A stretch of 64,000 bases of DNA from Bacteroidota bacterium (GTDB lineage: Bacteria; Bacteroidota; Bacteroidia; Flavobacteriales_D; Crocinitomicaceae), in NCBI GenBank assembly GCA_016192075.1, contig JACPUU010000012.1, positions 62,001-126,000 on the forward strand, written 5' to 3'. Made by a program: the position numbers and the translations under genes. Below the pieces are notes generated by a model. It was not told the origin of the DNA and made no database searches. It saw nothing but the letters and a program-made list of their open reading frames with translations. Below are positions 27,145 to 36,283 of the stretch, one piece after another. The stretch's first letter is position 1. Every line of letters begins with the position of its first letter.

Positions 27145-27786
27145 TTAATTATTGATGAAGTAGGAAGTTAGTTCCTTCGTTTCACTAGGAGTATTAAGAT
27201 ACCATTTCGTCGTAATTTGTTTGACAATTCCCACATCTTTGGCATAATATATTGTATCCCAACTGACATCATGCCATTGATGATCCGAACCGTATGTCTC
27301 CCTATGTTCTGTGAAGGCCAGAATATCATAGTAAATACCGGATTGGGTAATTAAAGAGTCTTTTGATTCATAAAATGTCCTCCAGCTTCTCCCGTAGCCT
27401 TCTGAAAATAATGAGCCATCTGAGATGGTTGGAAAGAGTTTGACCTCATATTCCCCGGTTTTATTGTGGTAATCATCATAACTGACAATCGTATCTCCAT
27501 AAATAAGATACCCTTCCATTTTTGGAACAAAATCACGATTTTTAATAATAGATGGACAACCATCCGCATTCGTAGGGCCAGATTCAGTGGTAGTATATTC
27601 AAACCAATTCGGTTCAATTTCTAAAATAGAATTGTCAGAATATTGCCACCATGAACCGGGATATGCGGGAAAATACTGGTGGGGGCTGATGGTATCGCCT
27701 CCTACAATAGAAATGTTAACCAACGTACAATCCTTTCTACAAGATGTAAAGACAATAATGATTGAAATAACTATGCAGATTCTCAT
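27145..27786 (-). CDS. Putative lipoprotein of unknown function
   Basis: From ATG 27786 the protein has 213 residues. The signal peptide MRICIVISIIIVFTSC ends in a Cys with Phe-Thr-Ser before it, which is an acceptable Bacteroidota lipobox. The mature part is rich in Tyr and Trp (PAYPGSWWQYSDNSILEIE, SWDTIYYAKDVGIVKQITT) and probably all beta. The last phrase resembles the 'yakgvGlVk' segment of secreted beta-sheet proteins. A TTG at 27795 is a less likely start. No neighbour suggests its role. Confidence 0.7.
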   Translation of the reverse strand: MRICIVISIIIVFTSCRKDCTLVNISIVGGDTISPHQYFPAYPGSWWQYSDNSILEIEPNWFEYTTTESGPTNADGCPSIIKNRDFVPKMEGYLIYGDTIVSYDDYHNKTGEYEVKLFPTISDGSLFSEGYGRSWRTFYESKDSLITQSGIYYDILAFTEHRETYGSDHQWHDVSWDTIYYAKDVGIVKQITTKWYLNTPSETKELTSYFINN

Positions 27787-27994
27787 CAACTTCAAAACGT
27801 AATTTATTTGATAACCGTTGGTTGCTTTAGTATCGGCTATATAGGATCAGAAAAGCCACGCTAAAACAGACTAAAAAAACAATAGCGCTGTTTAGTCTGT
27901 TAATCAATCTTGGATTTTCACAAAAAGGTTCGTCACAAAAAAACTTTAAAAAAGTTCCCGCTGGCAGTCGGAGTTGGGTTTACAATTTTGAGTA

Positions 27995-29896
27995 TTAATC
28001 TTCAGCCAGCACAATGATATAATCATCGGGTGCAAAGGTCACGGTTTTTGATTTATCCGGATTCATGTATACACCAAAGTCATTTTCTGATTGCTGTGCT
28101 TGTGATGAAATGCGGTATCCGAAAGCCGTTTCGTTGATTTGTGCGGCGCTTTCAGCTACGGTATAAAAATTCATTGGAACACCGGTTTTTACATAACGGC
28201 TAACCGGCTTCAGGTAAATTTCAGATCCTTCTGCTTCAAAAAGTACATCGTATACTTTTTTTAGGTCTTTGTTTTCACTCAGCTGGCTAAGCATTAAACT
28301 AATCAGGTTGTCGCTGACAATAAAATCATCGGCTTTGGCAACAACACCCAGTTCGCGGTTTTGAATATCCAGCATTTCAGATACAATGGCGTAATCTTTA
28401 TTGTGCTGCTCACTGAAATTGCGCAGGTGGAGCAGGCATATCAGTGTTTTTGCATCACTTTCCTGCACATCAATGTGGGTATAGCTGAGCAGAATGATGT
28501 GATCGTAAATTTCTGTTTTCAAATTAACCAGCGTTCTACGGTCATTGATATCGCCTTCTTTATACGTGAGTGACTGGCGTTTTAGACTTGCCTTCAGATC
28601 GTCAAGGTCATCCTGAATGTCAATACCTTCAGCCATAATTAATACTTCTGATCCCTTAGCTACATAATTGTCCAGTTCTTCAATGATTCTTTTTCCTTTT
28701 TCATTCCATCCGAGAATCAGTGTCCGTTCAATAACCGGTTCTTTTTCTGTGTCACGGTGAAAGGCATCTGCTGTGATTTTGTAATCTGTTTTGTTGCTCA
28801 AAACCACCGTGTCGTCGTCTTCAGAAATGGCAATAACCTGGTCACCTTTCTGCAATTTATAATCCATCGGCGGGTTAATCAGTACAGAAGCTTCTTTGGT
28901 AAATACGCCCAAAACAGAAGAAGTCTCATACATCATAATGGATTCTTTATAGGTTTTTCCAACCAGGTTTGGTTCATCTGAAAAATAAATTTCATCTCCT
29001 TCAAACTGCAGCAGGTCACTATACACTACACTTAAACCTGATTGGCGGCAGGTTTGTGCAGTGATGCGCGAAATCAGGTCTGATGAAAGTACAAAAATGG
29101 TTTCATCGTTTCCAACCAGTTCAGCGGCCTCCATGTTTTTCGGATCTTTCAATTCGGCAACAATGTGGTATGGTTCTTTCCGGCGGTTTTTTCCGTTGGT
29201 AATGGCAAGCACAGATTTGATCACATAAGTATCTGTATTTTCTTCTTCACCGGCCAGTACAATGATAGAACGGGCTTCATTTGGATTGACCACGTTGATG
29301 GATGCCGAAGAAAGCGGGGAACCGCTGCGTACAATAATTTTGGTGTTTTTGGTATTGGTGATGCGCTGACGGATTTCATCATCCATCTCTTCTTTATCAC
29401 GATTTGCCAGAATAACAATGCTTGGTTTTTTCTGATTTGAATTGGCTTCAATTACTTCTGTAAGAATGGAAAATATTTTTTCAGACCATCCCAGAATCAG
29501 GGTGTGGTTTGATTCCAGCACTTTTGACTTTCCTTTTTTGAGTTCACTTAATTTGCCGTCAATACCGGATGAAATAGTACCAATTAAAATTGACAGTAAA
29601 AAGAGTGACCCAAGCGTTGCAACAAAGCGGACAGCTCTGAACTCCCATCCCTGGTCGCCTGCCATAGCACCCTGATCCAATGTGGACATCAGAATCTGCC
29701 AGGCACCTTCAATAAACCCAAGGTCTTCCTGCGCGTCAGGCGCTCCCTTAATACCTGCAATGGCAATGATAATACCTAAAATCACCACTACAAAAAGCGA
29801 TGCAATGGCCAGCCATTTGATAACGCCCATAGGGCCTGATGACATGGTGTTTTCGAAGTAGTAACGAATTCGTGCTTTTAAGCTGTGCTTTGCCAT
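27995..29896 (-). CDS. CASTOR/POLLUX-type ion channel with RCK domains
   Basis: The 633-residue protein resembles bacterial relatives of the plant CASTOR/POLLUX (DMI1) cation channels. The N-terminus SLKARIRYYFENTMSSGPMG is typical, followed by a helix (about residues 30-55), a pore-like region (GAWQILMSTLDQGAMAGD) and another helix (RFVATLGSLFLLSILIGTIS). Two TrkA-N/RCK-type nucleotide-binding halves follow, LILGWSEKIFSILTEV and LILGWNEKGKRIIEEL. From ATG 29896 the start agrees with the family; TTG 29926 would add ten residues. The ion and ligand are not evident. The gene appears monocistronic. Confidence 0.87.
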   Translation of the reverse strand: MAKHSLKARIRYYFENTMSSGPMGVIKWLAIASLFVVVILGIIIAIAGIKGAPDAQEDLGFIEGAWQILMSTLDQGAMAGDQGWEFRAVRFVATLGSLFLLSILIGTISSGIDGKLSELKKGKSKVLESNHTLILGWSEKIFSILTEVIEANSNQKKPSIVILANRDKEEMDDEIRQRITNTKNTKIIVRSGSPLSSASINVVNPNEARSIIVLAGEEENTDTYVIKSVLAITNGKNRRKEPYHIVAELKDPKNMEAAELVGNDETIFVLSSDLISRITAQTCRQSGLSVVYSDLLQFEGDEIYFSDEPNLVGKTYKESIMMYETSSVLGVFTKEASVLINPPMDYKLQKGDQVIAISEDDDTVVLSNKTDYKITADAFHRDTEKEPVIERTLILGWNEKGKRIIEELDNYVAKGSEVLIMAEGIDIQDDLDDLKASLKRQSLTYKEGDINDRRTLVNLKTEIYDHIILLSYTHIDVQESDAKTLICLLHLRNFSEQHNKDYAIVSEMLDIQNRELGVVAKADDFIVSDNLISLMLSQLSENKDLKKVYDVLFEAEGSEIYLKPVSRYVKTGVPMNFYTVAESAAQINETAFGYRISSQAQQSENDFGVYMNPDKSKTVTFAPDDYIIVLAED

Positions 29897-29982
29897 TTGC
29901 GCTGGTTTTAAATTGAAGGACTCCAAATTTGGGATTTTTTATCCGAAAAAACCAAGGAAAGCAGGAATTAAATACCGGGAAG

Positions 29983-32406
29983 CTAGAATTTTATGGAATA
30001 CTGAAAGACAATGGTCCGCATTTGTTCAATTTTCAGCGGGCGCAGGGAATAGGTTCTGTTCAGAATGTTTTTACCGATTACGGCAAATTTATGTTCCACT
30101 TTCTTTCCAATGGCATACGAAATGCGCAGGTCATGAATAAAATTACCGGTATTGTGTTCTTTGTAAAAATCATTGAAATAAATGGGCTGAAGCGTACCGC
30201 CTGTATTTTGTGTAACGTTTTCAAAATCTGAAATGGCTTTGTCCAGGTTTTCCATTTTACTGAAATATTTAATGGTGTAGCCCATTGAAAAACCGTAGAA
30301 GCTAAATTCAAGGTCAGCCTTAAAGGTATGTTTGAACCGATACTTCAAAACGTTGGTGAGTGTATCCTGGCTGGTGTTTCTGAAACTGTATTCGGTAGGG
30401 CTGAACGGATTGTAATCTTTTGCAAAAACCAGGTCCGGTTCAAGTGTTATGGGGTTGATATAATTATATCCAACCATGGTTACAAAGTTGAAATGTTTGC
30501 CAATTTTTCCGCCGCCATTCAGGGTCACATCAAAGCCGGTAACCTGTGAACGGCCGGTGTTCAGAAATTTGAATCCCGCCAGCGGATCACCGGCCATAAA
30601 GTCAGGACTCGGGTCCCAGAAACCAAACAGGTATTCAATGGTGTTCTGGTACTGTTGTATAAAAGCGGCTACATCCAATTGAGCCATGTATTTTCCAATT
30701 TTGAATCCCTGGTTAACACCAACTTCGGCATTCCAGCTTTCTTCCGGTTTCAGGTCGGGGTTTTCATACACCCCAAAAGAACCAACCGCAGTTCGGATAT
30801 ACCGCTCAGTAATGGTTGGAAAACGATACCCCTGCCCATACGATGCACGCAAAAAAGTGGCTTGTCCCAGTTTTAAATTAAAGCCGGCTCTGAAAATTGG
30901 ATTCCATGCTGTAATGGTATCATTCAACTGGTAATATTCACCGCGTGCGCCAATGGAAAAATTGAGCACATCGAGTAATTTTTTCTGAATCTCAGCATAA
31001 CCGCTCAGGTTGTATGAATAGTTGGTAGAATCACCGGTGCTGCCGCCATACATGTTTGCTTTGGAGTCAATATACTGCGTTGAAACACCACCAATAAAAT
31101 CAAACGATTTTTCTTTGAGAAAATTAAATTCTTTTTTGAATTGATAATCGGCATAATAAACAGCAGCCTGGTTTGATTGATTCATGGACATTTCATTATC
31201 CGTAAAAAGATAGCGCATTTTTAAACTGTGTTTTACACCGATTTTTGAACTGAAACTGATGAAAGGATCAACGTTGTAAATAGTCTGGATCTGCTGAAGT
31301 ACAGCGCCCGGATATGCTCTGAAAATTCCGGTGGAATCATCAAGCCAGGCCAGCACCATGTTGGTTTGATGATACATGAAATTACCGTTAATTCCATACT
31401 GCAATCCTTTATAGCGGGTTGACCGCTGGCGCAGATTAAAATTGATCCGGTATTTGCTGCTGCGCATTTGTTCGTTCGTATATTCTTCGGTAATTGTATC
31501 CACCACTTCGGGTCCTTTAACGGGTCCGCCAATATATCCGTGATCCCAGTTCATGTTACCGCCAATTACGAGGTCTGTATTTTTTTTGATAATGCGGCTG
31601 TGCAGAAAATTGACGCCATGGATATAGGGATAATCTGTACCCCACCATGCTGCTGAATCGGCCGGAGCGGAGTAGAAGCCTGAATAAACATTGATTTTGG
31701 TCATGGGTTTGTCTTTGGGATAGGCAGTGCGAATGTGAATGGCTCCGCTCAAAGCCGATGATCCTGACAACACCGATGAGGCACCTTTGGTCACCTCAAT
31801 CTGCTCAATATTTTCAACGGGTACAAATCCCCATTCGGGTCTTCCGGCATCGCCTGAAAGAATGGGCATGTCATCAACCAACACAGCAACTTTGCTGCCA
31901 ACACCAAATGTAAAACCGCTGCCGCCGCGTATTTGCGGTTCACCGTCCATAATATTCAAACCGGGTGTCTGATCCAGAATGGTTTCAATGCTGCGCGTAT
32001 TTTTATTGTCTATGATGCTGGGTTTAATCACCTGCATGGAAAAAGTAAGTTCTTCAATCGGCTGATCAAATTTGCCAACCACCACATCTACTTTACCAAG
32101 TGTTTTTGAAAACAGTTCAATAACCAACACTTCATTTTCGCCCTTTGCCAATTCTACCATCACGGTGTCATTCTGCATTCCGGTGAATTTAAAAATGAGT
32201 TCGTGCGTACCTTCTTCCAGGTCCAGTTCAAATTTACCGTCCACATCTGTTACAGCACCAATGGACGGATCTTTTTTCAGAATAATATAGGCACCAATCA
32301 GCGGCTCTTTGGTAATACCATCCACCACGGTTCCGCTCACGCGTGATTGAGCGAAAGACAAAGCAGACGTAAAAAAAAGACAGGTTAAAACAAGTGTCCG
32401 TAGCAT
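29983..32406 (-). CDS. TonB-dependent outer membrane receptor
   Basis: The 807-residue protein has a signal peptide (MLRTLVLTCLFFTSALSFAQ), a carboxypeptidase-regulatory-like domain (VSGTVVDGITKEPLIGAYII, about 22-105), a plug domain (IIDNKNTRSIETILDQTPGL, RGGSGFTFGVGSKVAVLVDD) and a long beta-barrel ending in Phe (RTIVFQYSIKF). It should import a large or scarce ligand across the outer membrane using TonB energy; the ligand cannot be told. There is no adjacent SusD gene, so it is not a typical polysaccharide locus. It is downstream of the T9SS protein gene but separated from it by a terminator. Confidence 0.93.
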   Translation of the reverse strand: MLRTLVLTCLFFTSALSFAQSRVSGTVVDGITKEPLIGAYIILKKDPSIGAVTDVDGKFELDLEEGTHELIFKFTGMQNDTVMVELAKGENEVLVIELFSKTLGKVDVVVGKFDQPIEELTFSMQVIKPSIIDNKNTRSIETILDQTPGLNIMDGEPQIRGGSGFTFGVGSKVAVLVDDMPILSGDAGRPEWGFVPVENIEQIEVTKGASSVLSGSSALSGAIHIRTAYPKDKPMTKINVYSGFYSAPADSAAWWGTDYPYIHGVNFLHSRIIKKNTDLVIGGNMNWDHGYIGGPVKGPEVVDTITEEYTNEQMRSSKYRINFNLRQRSTRYKGLQYGINGNFMYHQTNMVLAWLDDSTGIFRAYPGAVLQQIQTIYNVDPFISFSSKIGVKHSLKMRYLFTDNEMSMNQSNQAAVYYADYQFKKEFNFLKEKSFDFIGGVSTQYIDSKANMYGGSTGDSTNYSYNLSGYAEIQKKLLDVLNFSIGARGEYYQLNDTITAWNPIFRAGFNLKLGQATFLRASYGQGYRFPTITERYIRTAVGSFGVYENPDLKPEESWNAEVGVNQGFKIGKYMAQLDVAAFIQQYQNTIEYLFGFWDPSPDFMAGDPLAGFKFLNTGRSQVTGFDVTLNGGGKIGKHFNFVTMVGYNYINPITLEPDLVFAKDYNPFSPTEYSFRNTSQDTLTNVLKYRFKHTFKADLEFSFYGFSMGYTIKYFSKMENLDKAISDFENVTQNTGGTLQPIYFNDFYKEHNTGNFIHDLRISYAIGKKVEHKFAVIGKNILNRTYSLRPLKIEQMRTIVFQYSIKF

Positions 32407-32410
32407 AAGT

Positions 32411-32455
32411 TAAAAAACAAAAAAAGCTATTCGCTCAACCGAACGAATAGCTTTT
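32411..32455 (-). terminator. Terminator after the T9SS cargo gene
   Basis: AAAAGCTATTCG (32422-32433) pairs perfectly with CGAATAGCTTTT (32444-32455). Read on the minus strand the hairpin is followed by a T run (plus-strand A run from about 32412). It lies 12 bases after the stop of the upstream gene and before the TonB-dependent receptor start. Confidence 0.85.
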
Positions 32456-32467
32456 GAAGAAAGTGAA

Positions 32468-33973
32468 TTACAGGTTAATTTTTCCGGTGATGATTTTGTC
32501 TCCGGTAACAACATGGTAAACAAAAACACCTTTTGCATCAATGCTGTGCAGCGTGTTTTCTTCAGTCAGTGCAGATGAATAAATAAGTTTACCATCCAGT
32601 GAAAAGAGTGAAAAGGTGCTGTTTGATTGAATGTCAGACATGCGAAGCGACAGCGCGTTTCCATTGTTGTAAAGGTTGAATTGGATATGCTCTTCATCAA
32701 TGCCGGCTGCTGACGGAACCATAATTGTTACTTCATTTGATATTTGCACATCACCTGAAAAATCACTCTGGCAAATCACATAATAAGTGCCAACTGCATT
32801 GAAATTTGGTGTGTATGTAAGGCCTGTAACGGGTGTAGTAAACGGTGCATAACCTGATCCGGAAGTGACAGAAAACAGCCATTCACGGGAGCTTGCAGCT
32901 GCCGGAGATTCAGTAGCAGTCATCAGGGTGCCGTTTTGACCAACCAGGAGTGTTTGCGGTGCAGAAGGAGATATGGTTACTGAATTGGCTCCCGGATCTG
33001 TTACTACAATTTCAACCTCGTTTGAGGTAATTATCTCCGTTCCGAAATCAACGTCACAAACCACGTAATAAATTCCGGCAGCGGCAAAATTAGGGGTATA
33101 GGTTGTGCCGGTTTCAGGCACACCAAAAGAAACATAACCGCTGCCTGAGGTGGTTGAATATTTCCATTCCTGGGTAACTGGTGTAACTACTGCTGCGTTA
33201 GGTGTTGCATTAACGGTAAGTGTGGTACCATTTACCCCCATATTGATATTTTGTGAAGCAGGTGGTGTAACTGAAACAAGGTTTGGATTGTAAATCAGTT
33301 CAAGATCATCAATCCACATCTGGCTTCCGGCAACGGCAATGGTACTGTCACCGGCAGAAAGTACAACAAGTATATATTCCGGTAAACTGGTGTTGTAATA
33401 CTCAAACGGAACTGAAAAGCGAATCCATGTTGATGCTGATGTGGTGGTTACATCATAACGCGCACGTGATACCCAATGTGCCTCAGGGTAATTGGCTGCA
33501 GGCAGTTGGCCTACCGGTGGGTCCTGGTGGGTGATAACTTCTACTTTGCCTTTGTCTGCACCGGATGGGCTGTATCTGAACCAGCCAACTAGGCTATCCG
33601 GACGATCTGTAAAGGTGGTATTCCACTGCGGATCGGTAGTGTTTGTATAAACGTATCCGAGGTCAGGGTCAAAGTCAGCATGAACCAGGCCATTGGTTAA
33701 AAGGCCATTGGCAACTACACCAAATGAACTTACATTCAGCAGGCGGATGCAGCGTGCACCTGAGTGCGGGTTGGTTGCTTCCTGAAAAGCCACAACAGGT
33801 GCCAGTGAAGCAAGCGCATCTGCAGTTTTGAGTGAGCTCCATTCAACAGGTTCATCTTCAGCACCAGTCACATTTTCCCAGGCTCCTTCAAATCCCGGAT
33901 TTTCCAATTGCGTTTGTGAAATGCCTGAAGCAGACAGTGCAGCAACAAATGATAGAAGTAAAATTTTTCTCAT
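32468..33973 (-). CDS. Secreted protein with two Ig-like repeats and T9SS type A sorting domain
   Basis: The 501-residue protein has a signal peptide (MRKILLLSFVAALSASGISQ), an N-terminal domain that resembles carbohydrate-binding PCMD-type modules (about 20-230, with NPHSGARCIRLLN and SQMWIDDLELIYN), and two tandem Ig-like repeats of about 95 residues sharing WKYSTTSGSGY/WLFSVTSGSGY and TYTPNFAAAGIYYVVC / TYTPNFNAVGTYYVIC. It ends in a T9SS sorting domain (LSLRMSDIQSNSTFSLFSLD to TGKINL). It should be exported by T9SS and attached to, or released from, the cell surface. Binding target unknown. Confidence 0.88.
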   Translation of the reverse strand: MRKILLLSFVAALSASGISQTQLENPGFEGAWENVTGAEDEPVEWSSLKTADALASLAPVVAFQEATNPHSGARCIRLLNVSSFGVVANGLLTNGLVHADFDPDLGYVYTNTTDPQWNTTFTDRPDSLVGWFRYSPSGADKGKVEVITHQDPPVGQLPAANYPEAHWVSRARYDVTTTSASTWIRFSVPFEYYNTSLPEYILVVLSAGDSTIAVAGSQMWIDDLELIYNPNLVSVTPPASQNINMGVNGTTLTVNATPNAAVVTPVTQEWKYSTTSGSGYVSFGVPETGTTYTPNFAAAGIYYVVCDVDFGTEIITSNEVEIVVTDPGANSVTISPSAPQTLLVGQNGTLMTATESPAAASSREWLFSVTSGSGYAPFTTPVTGLTYTPNFNAVGTYYVICQSDFSGDVQISNEVTIMVPSAAGIDEEHIQFNLYNNGNALSLRMSDIQSNSTFSLFSLDGKLIYSSALTEENTLHSIDAKGVFVYHVVTGDKIITGKINL

Positions 33974-34065
33974 AGCGTTTTGCTTTTAGGTGACTCAAAA
34001 ATAAGGATTCTTTTGAAAATGCAATGGAGACAACTTGTTTACGACAGTCGCAAATAGACAGAAAA

Positions 34066-34674
34066 TCAGCCGTTAACCTTTTCTCTCAGGGCTTTCATGG
34101 TGTTAAACGGGTTGTCAACAATAAACAGGTTGATGATCCATGCCGGAATACTGCCACCGGGATCACTGAGATACTGGTAATGAACCACCGTTTGTTCTCC
34201 TTTGGAAGTGAGTTTCCAGAACCCTTTGCCTTTGGTCATGCGCACAAAACCATTTTGTTTGCTTTTGTATTTTTCACAAACAGTCATGTTAATGAGTGTC
34301 GTTTTTTCTTCTTTGTTATGAGTAACCTCAAAATGGCACTCACCGTCACGATCGTCTGACGGCCAGGGAATATCGAGCTGGGAATAGCAGTAGAATTCTT
34401 TTTCACTGACTACTTTGCAAACCTCTGAGTGCAGAAGGTCAGGATACCAGTTGGTGTAGCCGGCAACATCAATGAGTGTTTCATAAATGATATACCGTTT
34501 CACATTCATTATGGTAATGACTTTGAATTCTTCAATGTCCCAGCCGTCTACCTGGCGGGTGTATACACGAATACCATCTTCGTCTTTGGCGGGTGCCCAG
34601 TCTGTGTCAGCAAATGACGGGGTGCCGTAAAACGAAACAAAACAGAGTCCGGTGAAAAAAAGTAATCGCATCAT
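34066..34674 (-). CDS. START/SRPBCC-fold exported protein
   Basis: The 202-residue protein begins with a signal peptide (MMRLLFFTGLCFVSFYGTPSFA) and continues DTDWAPAKDEDGIRVYTRQV, the opening of START-like domains in bacteria. WYPDLLHSEVCKVVSEKEFYCYSQ and MTKGKGFWKLT fit the same helix-grip fold, which binds lipids or other hydrophobic ligands. Its start overlaps the RNase H stop codon by four bases (ATGA), so the two are translationally coupled although their roles seem unrelated. Confidence 0.82.
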   Translation of the reverse strand: MMRLLFFTGLCFVSFYGTPSFADTDWAPAKDEDGIRVYTRQVDGWDIEEFKVITIMNVKRYIIYETLIDVAGYTNWYPDLLHSEVCKVVSEKEFYCYSQLDIPWPSDDRDGECHFEVTHNKEEKTTLINMTVCEKYKSKQNGFVRMTKGKGFWKLTSKGEQTVVHYQYLSDPGGSIPAWIINLFIVDNPFNTMKALREKVNG

Positions 34675-35483
34675 TTTCTTCCAAAGTCGGCAGGGATTTC
34701 ACCCCAGGCCTTTGTTTCCCATTTAACGATTTTATTGCGGTATACGTTTGTTTTTAACCAATTTTCAGCGCGCTGAATCAGATTTGCCACCTCGGGTGAG
34801 GGTGTTTTTTTTGTAAAGCATTTTTTTTGACGAATCCAGCTCATGGCAATTTTTGAATCGGTATAAATCATCATTTGCTTCAACTTTTCATCACGCTGCT
34901 GCCCGAGGTATGCCAAGGCATGCACCAGCGCCAGAAATTCACCAATATTATTCGACCCCTTTTTATACGGACCAGCTTTGAAAACCTGTTCTCCGCTAAA
35001 CGTCCATACTCCCTGGTATTCCATATCGCCTTTGCCGTTACAGGCTGCATCTACAGCCAGGCTGATTTCAACAGGATCCCCGATTTTGGCACGCAGGGCT
35101 TCATCCAGATCTTTGGTTTTTTTGAAGCTTCCGTCCCGGTAATTGGCGGGGCCATCCTGAAACGCTTTTTCGGCAAGTTGTTTGCTGCCAAAGGTTTTAT
35201 AAAGCGGTTTGCCAAATCCGGCAATTGATTTATGCGCATCATTCCAGTTGTCAAACACACCGGGTTTATGTCCGTGCCAAACCACGTAGAAATATTTTTT
35301 TTTAGGTTCGTTTGCTACCGTATCGGGGTTTTTGAAGGCGATCCGCGCCTCTTCAACTGAACTGAATGATTTGAATTTAGCGTCAGGATACCCCTTTATT
35401 TCGCGCTGACAGTTCTCCCAGGAATCATAAATACCCGGTTGGTGTCCCTGCCAGACTACGTAATATTTCTTTTGTTTGGACAT
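34671..35483 (-). CDS. Ribonuclease H with two viroplasmin domains
   Basis: The 270-residue protein begins with two tandem viroplasmin-like (RNase HI N-terminal, RNA/DNA hybrid-binding) domains: YYVVWQGHQPGIYDSWENCQ (about 7-50) and FYVVWHGHKPGVFDNWNDAH (about 65-107). An RNase HI catalytic domain follows, with the carboxylates D145 (AVDAACNG), E182 (NIGEFLAL), D209 (YTDSKIAMSW) and D266 (IPADFGRK). It should degrade RNA in RNA-DNA hybrids. Most bacterial versions have one viroplasmin domain, so the duplication is unusual. The gene heads a two-gene unit. Confidence 0.9.
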   Translation of the reverse strand: MSKQKKYYVVWQGHQPGIYDSWENCQREIKGYPDAKFKSFSSVEEARIAFKNPDTVANEPKKKYFYVVWHGHKPGVFDNWNDAHKSIAGFGKPLYKTFGSKQLAEKAFQDGPANYRDGSFKKTKDLDEALRAKIGDPVEISLAVDAACNGKGDMEYQGVWTFSGEQVFKAGPYKKGSNNIGEFLALVHALAYLGQQRDEKLKQMMIYTDSKIAMSWIRQKKCFTKKTPSPEVANLIQRAENWLKTNVYRNKIVKWETKAWGEIPADFGRK

Positions 35484-35496
35484 AGTATGAATAAGG

Positions 35497-35504
35497 CAAA
35501 GTTA
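35497..35504 (-). promoter_or_regulatory. Putative promoter of the RNase H unit, -7 box TAACTTTG
   Basis: Exact TAnnTTTG match on the minus strand, 14 bases before the RNase H start, implying a very short leader. Confidence 0.4.
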
Positions 35505-35601
35505 GGTAAAATCCGGTGAGCTGAAAAGGTTCCTGACCACGGAGAGCGTACTTCGGGGGTTGAATTTTAGTTTTGATTATCAAATAGTTATGTTGTAGAA
35601 T

Positions 35602-35639
35602 AACGTTAGGAAACAAAAAATATAAAAAACGTTTCCGTT
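35602..35639. promoter_or_regulatory. Candidate TetR operator (imperfect palindrome)
   Basis: GGAAAC (35609-35614) and GTTTCC (35631-35636) form an inverted repeat, extended outward by AACG and CGTT at offset positions. It lies just upstream of the tetR promoter box and start codon, where an autoregulating TetR protein would bind. The 16-base AT-rich spacer is longer than in classic tet operators. Confidence 0.4.
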
Positions 35640-35653
35640 GTAAAAAATGTATC

Positions 35654-35661
35654 TATCTTTG
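35654..35661 (+). promoter_or_regulatory. Putative tetR operon promoter, -7 box TATCTTTG
   Basis: Exact TAnnTTTG match only 4 bases before the tetR ATG (35666), so transcription would begin at or very near the start codon and the message could be leaderless. Confidence 0.45.
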
Positions 35662-35665
35662 CCGC

Positions 35666-36283
35666 ATGGATCCAAAAAAAAGGGAACTGATTATCCAGGC
35701 AACAGCCATCTATCTGAAGTATGGAATCAAAAGTGTGACCATGGATGAAATGGCCAGGCAACTGGGTATTTCCAAAAAAACCCTTTATACCTATGTGGCT
35801 GATAAAAATGAATTGGTAGAGCAATGCGTTTTGTTGGAACATGAAGGGGAAGTATGCAAGATTGGAGACATTAACAAACAAAATGAAAACGCCATTGATG
35901 AGATTTTAGCCATCAGCCGGTTTGTTGCCGGTGAGCTTAAAAAAATTCATCCGTCTATCTTTTTTGACCTGGCCAAATACCACCCCAATGCGCTCAAAAT
36001 AATGAATAGCCATAAACGTGATTTTGTGAGAGGCTGTGTCATTGATAATTTGCAGCGGGGCATTAAACAGGGGCTTTACCGCTCAGGTTTAAATGTTGAA
36101 GTTGTTGCCACCATTTACCTGGCAACCATTGATCACATTATGCTGGGTGATCTTTTTCCGCAGTCAGACACTAGTCTTGACACTATTTACAAAGAATTTT
36201 TCCGCTACCACATTAAGGGAATAGCGAGTGCAAGCGGCCTCGAATATTTACATGAATTAATTAAAAATGATGAAAACTTTTAG
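35666..36283 (+). CDS. TetR/AcrR-family transcriptional regulator
   Basis: The 205-residue protein has an N-terminal helix-turn-helix (about residues 15-60) with the recognition part MDEMARQLGISKKTLYTYVA and DKNELVEQCV, and a helical ligand-binding C-terminal domain. As first gene of a four-gene efflux operon it is probably a local repressor released by a pump substrate. The gene overlaps the next start by 17 bases. Its promoter and a candidate operator lie directly upstream. Confidence 0.92.
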   Translation: MDPKKRELIIQATAIYLKYGIKSVTMDEMARQLGISKKTLYTYVADKNELVEQCVLLEHEGEVCKIGDINKQNENAIDEILAISRFVAGELKKIHPSIFFDLAKYHPNALKIMNSHKRDFVRGCVIDNLQRGIKQGLYRSGLNVEVVATIYLATIDHIMLGDLFPQSDTSLDTIYKEFFRYHIKGIASASGLEYLHELIKNDENF

